Below, in pieces: positions 1 through 5,063 of a DNA stretch of 9,227 bases. The translations under genes and the position numbers were made by a program. This DNA comes from Deltaproteobacteria bacterium (GTDB lineage: Bacteria; Desulfobacterota; Syntrophobacteria; BM002), in NCBI GenBank assembly GCA_020350905.1, contig CP070843.1, positions 3,340,805 through 3,350,031 on the forward strand. Reading direction: 5' to 3'. Under the pieces are notes generated by a model. That model was given only the letters and a program-made list of their open reading frames with translations, did no database searches and had not been told where the DNA came from. Numbering within the stretch: the stretch's first letter is position 1; the number at the start of each line of letters is the position of its first letter.

Positions 1-81
1 ACCGGACCGAAGGTTGTTGCAGCCCGAGCTGCGGATGTAGCCAGCCTTAGCAGTGATATGGTGCAGTTTTATCTCTTGTAG
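1..81 (+). CDS. C-terminal fragment of an unidentified protein (left-truncated)
   Basis: Frame 1 is open from the window edge to a TAG at 79-81 and gives 26 residues, ending ARAADVASLSSDMVQFYLL. The alanine- and serine-rich helical pattern ending in a hydrophobic tail resembles the extreme C-terminus of methyl-accepting chemotaxis proteins, but 26 residues cannot establish that. No ribosome site or start is visible because the gene begins outside the window. It could also be an open frame by chance. It points in the same direction as the cyclase gene about 210 bp downstream. Confidence 0.35.
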   Translation, partial: TGPKVVAARAADVASLSSDMVQFYLL

Positions 82-96
82 ATGGCCAAGGCTGGC
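40..96. repeat. Inverted repeat around the end of the first frame
   Basis: GCCAGCCTT at 40-48 is the exact reverse complement of AAGGCTGGC at 88-96. Two further pairs follow an intervening mismatch. The arms are separated by about 39 nt and straddle the TAG at 79-81. No T-tract follows, so this is not a convincing intrinsic terminator. It may be an RNA hairpin at the end of the upstream transcript, or chance. Confidence 0.35.
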
Positions 97-177
97 CACA
101 TACGGTGCTTCGGGAAAATCCCAGCCCTCAATCGCAATCTATGCGGAGTTAAGTGTATGACCGATTTCCTTTTTCGA

Positions 178-194
178 GTCCGCCAGCGGCGGAC
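178..194. repeat. GC-rich palindrome upstream of the cyclase gene
   Basis: GTCCGCC (178-184) and GGCGGAC (188-194) are perfect reverse complements around a 3-nt AGC spacer. Only 4 bp separate it from a second perfect palindrome. There is no T-run, so it is not a plain terminator. The tandem pair looks like a REP-type dispersed intergenic palindrome, but no other copy is present in this window. Confidence 0.7.
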
Positions 195-198
195 GTCA

Positions 199-223
199 TA
201 TAAAATCGCGGAGCGATTTTATA
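199..223. repeat. 11-bp perfect palindrome abutting the cyclase promoter
   Basis: TATAAAATCGC (199-209) and GCGATTTTATA (213-223) are perfect reverse complements around a GGA spacer. As RNA this forms an 11-bp hairpin with a triloop. The right arm ends 1 bp before the proposed -35 box of the cyclase promoter. It could be an operator, an upstream-transcript terminator hairpin (the right arm has TTTT), or a dispersed intergenic repeat. Confidence 0.7.
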
Positions 224-224
224 C

Positions 225-253
225 TTGATATCTCCTACTGGTATCCGTACAGT
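225..253 (+). promoter_or_regulatory. Putative sigma70-type promoter for the cyclase gene
   Basis: TTGATA at 225-230 is followed after exactly 17 nt by TACAGT at 248-253, giving good -35 and moderate -10 matches. The start codon at 293 is about 40 nt downstream of the -10 box. Transcription would begin near 260 and leave a short leader. This is inferred from the consensus only. Confidence 0.4.
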
Positions 254-292
254 GAAGCGTTTTGTGAATCGGAGAGTTTGCCCGGTAGTACT

Positions 293-2536
293 ATGAAAAG
301 ACATAGTTGGACACATGTACTTTTACTCAGCCTTTTTCTCACGGGCTTGGTAGTTTTTTTCTATATGGCAGAAAATCCTTTTCTTGATCGTATCGAGCGG
401 AGGTCTTTGGATGTTCGTTTCCTCACCCGGGGAAAGGAGCCCGCCGGTCCTTTTGCAGTGCTGGCAACAATTGACGAAAAAAGTCTTGACGAAATCGGCA
501 AGTGGCCGTGGCCACGGGCCAAAATCGCAGAGTTGATTACCCGTCTTTCGGAGGAGGGTGCCAGGGTAATTGCACTGGATATCGTCTTCTCTGAGCCTGA
601 CGCAAACAACAATCTCAAGTTCATCGAGTCCATGCAGCAGGAGACTCGCAGTCTCGGCTTGAGAGTCCCAAAGCTTGAAACGTTCCTGGAGGAAGCGCGT
701 GCAGAAGCGGACAACGACAGCATTCTGGCTGCAGCCATTCGGAGATCCAAAGCACCGGTAGTGCTCGGTTACTTTTTCCATTTTCTCCAGGAGGAGATCG
801 ACCACCTGAGCCAGGATGAACTCGACAACAAAAGGAGCAATGTTGGGGCAAGCGCGGTCAAGCTCGTCCAGTTTCTTAGTCCCCAGGCGAAAAAGGTTGA
901 AGTCTATGAAGCCCTGTTGCCTGAATCCAACATAGATAAATTAGTCCAGGCCAGCCGCATAGCTGGCTACTATAATATTTTCCTGGATATAGATGGCACG
1001 GTTCGCTGGATTCCATTGGTAATACGATACCAGGACCGTTTCTATCCGGCTCTTTCCCTGGAAGCAGTGCGTTCTTATGTGGGCAATATTCCCTTGCGTG
1101 TGCGGGTAGCGGACCATGGAATCGAGTCCCTTCAGCTTGGTCTGGTGACAATTCCTACTGATGAAAAGGGGCGAATGCTCATCAATTTTCGCGGTGGTCC
1201 GCAGACTTTTCCCCATTACTCCGTGGCGGACATCATAGCCGGACGCACTCCAGCCAATGCCTTCAGGGATAGAATTGTTTTCATAGGCAGCACTGCAATC
1301 GGAGTTTATGATCTAAGGGTGACCCCTTTCAGCAATACCTTTCCCGGTCTAGAAGTACATGCCAACGTGGCAGACAACATTCTCAGACAGACCTTTCTCT
1401 TTCGACCCAACTGGGCTTCCCTTTTTGATTTGGTAGCAATCCTTTTCATGGGGATGGTGACGGGTTTGGTGCTTCCTCGGTTGCGGGCTCTCTTCAGCGT
1501 TTTGCTCATGGGTGTGCTCTTCATTGGCTATCTGGTGGTGAGCCAGAGTCTTTTCGTACGTAAGGGTATCTGGCTGAACGCAGTATATCCGCTTCTCACC
1601 ATGGTGATGGTTTACACTGCAGTGACCTTGTACCGTTACATCGTGGAAGAGCGAGAGAAGAGAAAGATCCGCGGCGCCTTCAGCTTCTATGTCACGCCCT
1701 CAGTAGTGAACGAGATGTTGAAGAATCCCGATAAGTTAAAGCTGGGAGGAGACAAAAAGGAATTGTCTGTACTTTTTTCGGATATTCGGGGATTTACTAC
1801 CTTGGCTGAAGAGATGGAGCCCGAAACACTGGTGAATTTTCTCAACGAATACCTCACGGAAATGACCGACGTAGTTTTTGAGTTTGATGGACTGCTGGAC
1901 AAATACATTGGTGACGCAGTAATGGCCGTGTGGGGTGCACCCTTGGAACAAACCGACCATCCAGCGCGGGCCTGCCGTACAGCCCTGAAAATGTTGGATC
2001 GTTTAGCCAAGATGCAGCAGCAATGGGAAGCTGAAGGGACACCGCGGTTTGATATAGGAATCGGGATCAACACCGGCCCCATGGTGGTGGGGAATATGGG
2101 CTCGGAGCGCCGCTTCGACTACACGGTAATGGGGGATTCGGTGAATTTGGCTTCCAGACTGGAAGGCATAAACAAGGAATATGGCACCCAGGTGGTTGTC
2201 AGCGAATTCACCTATGAGCGGGTGAAAGATGCCTTTTTTTGTCGGGAACTCGATGCCGTGCGGGTCAAAGGCAGGGCAAGGCCAGTCAAGATCTACGAAC
2301 TGGTGGCACTTCGGAGTGAGGAGGATTCCAGAGTTGCGATCGTTGAGCCTTTTGCGCAAGGGCTGCAGCATTATCGTTCCCAAGAGTGGGAAATAGCCGA
2401 AGACAAATTTCAGGAAGTACTGAACAGAATACCGGATGACTTCGCGGCTCGACTGTATCTGCAGCGAATCGCCGAGCTGCGAGAGAAACCGCCGCAACCC
2501 GGATGGGATGGGGTTTTCACCATGACCAGAAAGTAG
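293..2536 (+). CDS. Membrane-anchored CHASE2-domain adenylate cyclase (class III)
   Basis: Predicted to convert ATP to cyclic AMP at the inner membrane in response to a signal sensed by an extracytoplasmic CHASE2 domain. Numbering is from ATG 293 (747 aa). A TTG at 278 is in frame, but GGAGAG lies 1 nt before it, so the ATG is preferred although its ribosome site is weak or distant. One membrane helix spans about 7-24, the CHASE2 region about 25-375, and three helices lie at about 380-396, 399-417 and 427-448. A linker (FSFYVTPSVV) and the cyclase domain (about 488-660) follow. Metal ligands are D497 (FSDIRGFT) and D541 (KYIGDAVMA). K537 and T611 (YTVMGD) are the Lys/Thr pair typical of bacterial adenylate rather than guanylate cyclases. 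N618 and R622 (VNLASR) are the transition-state residues. All catalytic positions are present. The tail has a TPR-like helical pair and ends in the family's PP-x-P-x-WDGV motif. A response regulator follows. Confidence 0.93.
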   Translation: MKRHSWTHVLLLSLFLTGLVVFFYMAENPFLDRIERRSLDVRFLTRGKEPAGPFAVLATIDEKSLDEIGKWPWPRAKIAELITRLSEEGARVIALDIVFSEPDANNNLKFIESMQQETRSLGLRVPKLETFLEEARAEADNDSILAAAIRRSKAPVVLGYFFHFLQEEIDHLSQDELDNKRSNVGASAVKLVQFLSPQAKKVEVYEALLPESNIDKLVQASRIAGYYNIFLDIDGTVRWIPLVIRYQDRFYPALSLEAVRSYVGNIPLRVRVADHGIESLQLGLVTIPTDEKGRMLINFRGGPQTFPHYSVADIIAGRTPANAFRDRIVFIGSTAIGVYDLRVTPFSNTFPGLEVHANVADNILRQTFLFRPNWASLFDLVAILFMGMVTGLVLPRLRALFSVLLMGVLFIGYLVVSQSLFVRKGIWLNAVYPLLTMVMVYTAVTLYRYIVEEREKRKIRGAFSFYVTPSVVNEMLKNPDKLKLGGDKKELSVLFSDIRGFTTLAEEMEPETLVNFLNEYLTEMTDVVFEFDGLLDKYIGDAVMAVWGAPLEQTDHPARACRTALKMLDRLAKMQQQWEAEGTPRFDIGIGINTGPMVVGNMGSERRFDYTVMGDSVNLASRLEGINKEYGTQVVVSEFTYERVKDAFFCRELDAVRVKGRARPVKIYELVALRSEEDSRVAIVEPFAQGLQHYRSQEWEIAEDKFQEVLNRIPDDFAARLYLQRIAELREKPPQPGWDGVFTMTRK

Positions 2537-2538
2537 CT

Positions 2539-2555
2539 CGCCTTGCAGCAAGGCG
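2539..2555 (+). other. Short hairpin just after the cyclase stop codon
   Basis: CGCCTTG (2539-2545) and CAAGGCG (2549-2555) pair perfectly across a CAG loop, 2 bp after the TAG. No T-tract follows, so it is a candidate mRNA 3'-end stabiliser or a weak, possibly Rho-assisted, terminator rather than a canonical intrinsic one. Confidence 0.45.
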
Positions 2556-2680
2556 CAGAGCGTAAAAGCCAGACTTTTGAGATACTTGCAACTCGTTTTC
2601 GCCTTTACCGAGCCCACCACTACCGTGTAGTTTTCACTGCTGACCACTCACTAACTATACCCTCGGCGGTATGCTCCTTG

Positions 2681-2705
2681 CATTATTCTTTAGTGAAGGA
2701 TAATG
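2681..2705. repeat. 10-bp hairpin or operator upstream of the response regulator
   Basis: CATTATTCTT (2681-2690) pairs with AAGGATAATG (2696-2705) over 10 positions, including one G-T wobble, with a TAGTG loop. It lies 33 bp before ATG 2739. It could be an operator for a dimeric regulator or a leader hairpin. The remaining spacer from 2556 shows only a weak promoter-like pair (TTCACT 2633-2638, 17 nt, TATACC 2656-2661). Confidence 0.45.
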
Positions 2706-2738
2706 GACCTTTGAGTATGAGGCAACAAGGTGCGAAAG

Positions 2739-3137
2739 ATGGTTCAGAGCCAAAGGCAATTAAAGATACTGATTGTGGATGACAGTCCAGCTGTGGTCGA
2801 CATTCTCGCCCAGCTTTGTGAGTTTCTTGGACATGAGGTCCTTTGTGCCAAAGATGGCGCAGAAGGACTCATCCTTTTGCATGCGGAACCGGACATAGAT
2901 ATGGTATTTACTGATTACATAATGCCTAAAATGGACGGTGCGGAGATGACCAAAAGAATAAAGGCCAGGTACCAGCATCTGCCGGTGGTACTTGTCACCG
3001 GTTCAGTGGTGGTGGCTGACTCTGAGCTGGAAAGCGCTGGCTTCGACGCGGTTGTGCACAAGCCCTTCGATCTCAAGCTTATCGCCGAGAGCATTGCCCG
3101 TTTTTACCCGCAAACCGGGATGGATATAGATAATTGA
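2739..3137 (+). CDS. Single-domain response regulator (CheY-like receiver)
   Basis: A phosphorylatable receiver protein of 132 aa made of one REC domain with no output domain. It would be phosphorylated by a partner histidine kinase and act by protein contact or as a phosphorelay intermediate in the cytoplasm. Conserved residues are the acidic pair D14-D15 (LIVDDS), the phosphoacceptor D59 (FTDYIMPKMDG), the switch threonine T87 (LVTGS) and K108 (HKPF). No kinase is encoded in the window. The ATG at 2739 is preferred, with AAGG 8 nt upstream. A GTG at 2730, with GAGG 7 nt upstream, would add three residues (MRK). It lies about 200 bp after the cyclase on the same strand, which suggests a functional link but does not prove an operon. 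Its stop codon overlaps the -35 box of the following tRNA promoter. Confidence 0.92.
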   Translation: MVQSQRQLKILIVDDSPAVVDILAQLCEFLGHEVLCAKDGAEGLILLHAEPDIDMVFTDYIMPKMDGAEMTKRIKARYQHLPVVLVTGSVVVADSELESAGFDAVVHKPFDLKLIAESIARFYPQTGMDIDN

Positions 3138-3162
3138 CAGCTGCCAGGTGCGGTGATATAAG
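3134..3162 (+). promoter_or_regulatory. Near-consensus promoter of the tRNA-Thr gene
   Basis: TTGACA (3134-3139), exactly 17 nt, then TATAAG (3157-3162): a perfect -35 and a 5/6 -10. The tRNA begins 10 nt after the -10 box, so the 5' leader would be only a few nucleotides. The -35 box contains the response regulator's TGA (3135-3137), so this gene end and the promoter cannot diverge independently. Confidence 0.85.
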
Positions 3163-3171
3163 CAGACCGGT

Positions 3172-3246
3172 GCCAGCGTAGCTCAGGGGTAGAGCAGCTG
3201 ATTCGTAATCAGCAGGTCGCGGGTTCGAATCCCACCGCTGGCTCCA
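3172..3246 (+). tRNA. tRNA-Thr (anticodon CGT), CCA encoded
   Basis: A full cloverleaf can be drawn. The acceptor arm pairs GCCAGCG (3172-3178) with CGCTGGC (3236-3242), with discriminator T3243 and genomically encoded CCA (3244-3246). The D arm is GCTC/GAGC. The anticodon arm is GCTGA-TTCGTAA-TCAGC, with anticodon CGT reading ACG (Thr). The T arm is GCGGG-TTCGAAT-CCCAC. The T stem contains one C-A mismatch at its second pair; otherwise all stems are regular. The 3' half of the gene is the likely attachment site for the recombinase element that starts 52 bp downstream. Confidence 0.96.
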
Positions 3247-3297
3247 ATGATATCAATAAGTTAGCGAGCCGAAAATATAGAAAATTTCTGAAGATTC

Positions 3298-4428
3298 TCA
3301 AGATGTGACACTTTTGTGACATGTAGAATTTTTAGAATCCTTCGGGGCGGTCAGTCCATTCAAGAGATTGACCGCCTTCTTTTTGTGCTCTTGGCTGAGA
3401 TGTGCGTATCTCATGGTCATGGTCATAGTTTTGTGACCAAGAATTTCCTGAACCTCTTTCAAACTTGCTCCACGCATGATCATCTGACTGGCGAAGGTAT
3501 GTCGCAAGTCGTGAAATTTGAAATCATCGATCCCGGCACGCGTCAAAGAGGCCCCAAAAGATTTCTTAACGTCCTTTACTGCCACCGGTACTGATTTTAA
3601 TTTTTTCCGTCTTTTGACTGACTTGTCGGTCTTCCTCTTTTCTTCATTCTTGAGATAAGTAAAGACGTGCTCCGACTGGAACTGCCGATCTCTCCTTATC
3701 TCTTTGAAAACAAGTGCCAGTGTATCATTGATCGGTACCTGTCTTGCCTCGTTGGTCTTGGTCTTTTCGAGATAGATGAGTCCGTTTCGAATTTGCGACC
3801 ATTTTAGTGACAGAATCTCACCCTTGCGCATCCCGGTGTGGATGGCACACTCTACAACCCCGCGGAGGTATTTTGGACACTCCTTGAGAAGCTTCTGAAT
3901 CTCATCTTCGGAAAGGAATCGTAGTCTCTTGTTGTTTTCTTTCAGTAGAAGGCTTTTCCCCTTGTCAAATGGGCTTCGCTCTATCATCTCCCACTCGAGG
4001 GCTTTGTTGAAGATGTGATGGAGGCATGACATCTCACGGTTGACTGCGGCATCAGTCCGAGGAGTCCCCTTTATGGTTGGTTTCTTTCTCAGACAATTGC
4101 GATAAGTCTCGAGGTTTACGTACCTGATGTTAGCCAACTTGGTATCCTCCCCGAAGTAAATTTTGAAGTTATCTAGGCAATATTTCTTCCAATTCTGGAA
4201 GCTAGTCTGTTGCTGAAAAATCTCGGTGTACTTTTCCACCAATTCCTTTAGGGTGGCCTTGTAATCCCGTTTTACATCCAGGTAACGACCCTCAGCGATC
4301 AGGGACACTCGCTTTGCGAGTTCTGCCCTGGCTATTTTCTTCTTCTTGAAGCACTTTCTGATCCGCTTGCCCGTAGGATCAAAGTAGTCAATCTCGTAAG
4401 AGTTACCCCGTTTTCTGATAGTTGCCAT
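3298..4428 (-). CDS. Tyrosine recombinase / phage-type site-specific integrase
   Basis: Catalyses site-specific strand exchange between att sites of a mobile element and the chromosome. The protein is 376 aa, a normal size for an island or phage integrase. An N-terminal basic arm-binding module spans about 1-50 (GNSYEIDYFDPTGKRIRK), a core-binding helical domain about 58-150, and the catalytic domain about 170-345. The active-site set is complete: R201 (HTGMRKGE), a lysine in the beta-hairpin (K222 or K224), H306 and R309 (FHDLRHTFAS), H332 (LGHK) and nucleophile Y341 (MRYAHLS). ATG 4428 has AAGGAG 8 nt upstream. The gene is convergent with tRNA-Thr, with its stop 52 bp from the tRNA's CCA end, as in elements integrated at tRNA 3' ends. 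Upstream on the same strand lies a SAM-I riboswitch without a metabolic gene. It appears intact and probably functional. No excisionase gene is recognised in the window. Confidence 0.96.
   Translation of the reverse strand: MATIRKRGNSYEIDYFDPTGKRIRKCFKKKKIARAELAKRVSLIAEGRYLDVKRDYKATLKELVEKYTEIFQQQTSFQNWKKYCLDNFKIYFGEDTKLANIRYVNLETYRNCLRKKPTIKGTPRTDAAVNREMSCLHHIFNKALEWEMIERSPFDKGKSLLLKENNKRLRFLSEDEIQKLLKECPKYLRGVVECAIHTGMRKGEILSLKWSQIRNGLIYLEKTKTNEARQVPINDTLALVFKEIRRDRQFQSEHVFTYLKNEEKRKTDKSVKRRKKLKSVPVAVKDVKKSFGASLTRAGIDDFKFHDLRHTFASQMIMRGASLKEVQEILGHKTMTMTMRYAHLSQEHKKKAVNLLNGLTAPKDSKNSTCHKSVTS
3346..3384 (+). terminator. Plus-strand intrinsic terminator inside the 3' end of the integrase gene
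   Basis: GGCGGTCA (3346-3353) pairs perfectly with TGACCGCC (3369-3376), immediately followed by TTCTTTTT (3377-3384). In this orientation it would stop transcription coming from the tRNA-Thr promoter before it runs antisense through the integrase gene. The stem lies within the integrase coding sequence near its C-terminus (around NGLTAP). On the minus strand no U-tract follows the stem, so it is directional. Confidence 0.8.
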
Positions 4429-4486
4429 GACAGCTACTCCTTATTTTTGCTCACATTGGAGCTGGTAAAAGTAAACTGATAGTGAT

Positions 4487-4588
4487 TTACCTGCCAATTT
4501 TTAGCTTTATAAGTTCCATAATAAGAAATCCCAGGATACCCTAGAGGAGAACTTTCCACCAAGGTTTCTTCTCTTGCTTTTTATCCAT
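4487..4588 (-). pseudogene. Small hydrophobic ORF interrupted by an in-frame amber codon
   Basis: ATG at 4588 is preceded by GGAG with 7-nt spacing, a good ribosome site. The frame reads MDKKQEKKPWWKVLL, then TAG (4541-4543), then GILGFLIMELIKLKIGR and TAA. Reading through the TAG gives a 33-codon frame with a lysine-rich head, WW, and one plausible membrane helix, the usual design of a small phage or bacterial membrane peptide. As it stands it encodes only 15 residues. It lies 58 nt upstream of the integrase start on the same strand. It could be a decayed small gene, a suppressed amber codon, or chance. No family is recognised. Confidence 0.3.
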
Positions 4589-4605
4589 TGCCTGATCTCC
4601 ATTTC

Positions 4606-4764
4606 TTAGGCTTTTTTGAAGTTTCCACGATTTGTCAATAGTCTCAAAGGGGATCCTAGCAGATGATTGAAGGAGGACTTCGCGCGTCCCAGCCTCTGGA
4701 CAATACTGAGCAGTTCCCCTTGTGGCTGGGAAAGCCTTTTGAGAGTGCTTCGTGCCAATTTCAT
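4606..4764 (-). CDS. Doubtful 52-aa ORF between the SAM riboswitch and the integrase
   Basis: The frame starting at ATG 4764 encodes a basic 52-residue peptide beginning MKLARSTLKRLSQPQGELLS and ending GNFKKA. The only Shine-Dalgarno-like string (GGGAG) ends a single base before the ATG and lies in a hairpin, so initiation here is doubtful. No family is recognised, and it is not a fragment of a methionine-cycle enzyme that I can identify. It is listed because it is the first same-strand frame after the riboswitch terminator. It may simply be non-coding structured RNA. Confidence 0.15.
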   Translation of the reverse strand: MKLARSTLKRLSQPQGELLSIVQRLGRAKSSFNHLLGSPLRLLTNRGNFKKA

Positions 4765-4795
4765 TCTCCCGGGCGGGAGGGTGTGACCACGAAGC
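4687..4795 (-). other. Structured segment downstream of the riboswitch terminator
   Basis: Several perfect inverted repeats are packed together. TCCCAGCC (4687-4694) pairs with GGCTGGGA (4724-4731), with an inner ACAA/TTGT pair. GCTTCGTG (4747-4754) pairs with CACGAAGC (4788-4795), enclosing CTCCC (4766-4770) with GGGAG (4775-4779). As RNA this gives at least two stable stem-loops. It begins only a few bases after the riboswitch terminator's U-run. It could be a leader of a lost gene, part of a mobile element end, or an undescribed structured RNA. Confidence 0.4.
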
Positions 4796-4802
4796 CAGGG
4801 GG

Positions 4803-4828
4803 AAAAAAACCCCTCAAGACGGAGGGGC
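4803..4828 (-). terminator. Intrinsic terminator of the SAM-I riboswitch
   Basis: On the minus strand CCCCTC (4827-4822) pairs with GAGGGG (4815-4810) across a 6-nt loop, followed by seven U residues (4809-4803). It begins 30 nt after the aptamer's P1 stem, the usual expression-platform distance, and is expected to form when SAM is bound. Confidence 0.88.
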
Positions 4829-4857
4829 ATAACGCCTTTGGTTGCTCCGCTTGAGCC

Positions 4858-4954
4858 GCATCGTTCCCCTGAACGGGCTGGCTTTGGCACCTTGGCGGCT
4901 AGACCAGGTTGCCGGGCGGTCACAGGGCCAGTACCCTCACGCCACTCTTGATGC
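4858..4954 (-). ncRNA. SAM-I (S-box) riboswitch aptamer
   Basis: A cis-acting RNA that binds S-adenosylmethionine and normally switches off methionine or SAM genes by transcription termination. Read on the minus strand, P1 pairs GCATC (4954-4950) with GATGC (4862-4858). Next come the invariant AAGAG, P2 with its kink-turn (GGCG, TGA, GGG, CTGG, CCC, CGCC), the signature CCCGGCAACC, P3 closed by AAGGTGCCAAA, and a P4 hairpin CGTTC-AGGG-GAACG. All hallmark blocks are present in order and nothing looks eroded. A promoter lies upstream and a terminator downstream. The oddity is that no metK, metE, metY, metX or transporter gene follows. The next substantial gene in this direction is the integrase, about 430 nt after P1. 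Confidence 0.93.
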
Positions 4955-4970
4955 CTGTATTTCAATTAAT

Positions 4971-4999
4971 AATCTACCACATTGGATGATACACGTCAA
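4971..4999 (-). promoter_or_regulatory. Promoter of the SAM-I riboswitch transcript
   Basis: On the minus strand TTGACG (4999-4994), exactly 17 nt, then TAGATT (4976-4971). Transcription would start near 4964, about 10 nt before the 5' strand of P1, which fits an intact riboswitch unit. It is back-to-back with the promoter of the ribbon-helix-helix gene. Confidence 0.7.
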
Positions 5000-5005
5000 G
5001 AATTA

Positions 5006-5047
5006 TTGACACCGACATGATATCTATTGTATTTCTAATGATATCAT
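5006..5047 (+). promoter_or_regulatory. Promoter and palindromic operator of the ribbon-helix-helix gene
   Basis: TTGACA at 5006-5011 is a perfect -35 box; a poor -10 candidate is TATTTC at 5030-5035 with 18-nt spacing. Two copies of ATGATATC, at 5017-5024 and 5038-5045, are spaced 21 bp apart (two helical turns). The second extends to the palindrome ATGATATCAT (5038-5047), so the pair also forms an inverted repeat. Repeated half-sites flanking the -10 region are what autoregulating ribbon-helix-helix proteins usually bind. That this protein is the ligand is inferred. Confidence 0.5.
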
Positions 5048-5063
5048 ACACGGGAGAGCATTT

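Noticed and set aside
2003..2647. 214-codon open frame antisense to the cyclase domain
   Set aside because: It lies opposite strongly conserved cyclase codons and has no recognisable domain; it is a shadow frame.
4830..4880. GAGCCGCATCG resembling the start of group II intron domain V
   Set aside because: The rest of domain V is absent, and the region is accounted for by riboswitch P1 and P4 on the other strand.
4606..4965. 119-codon open frame on the minus strand covering the riboswitch
   Set aside because: Most of it translates the SAM-I aptamer and terminator, which are functional RNA; no ribosome site precedes its ATG and no protein family is recognised.
5034..5046. Near-match of the bases just after the tRNA (3243-3255) to the operator region: TC-Y-AATGATATCA, 12 of 13
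   Set aside because: Considered as a direct repeat bounding a 1.8-kb element, but it is a short AT-rich palindrome explained by the operator, and it does not include the tRNA 3' end as expected for a tRNA-targeting integrase.
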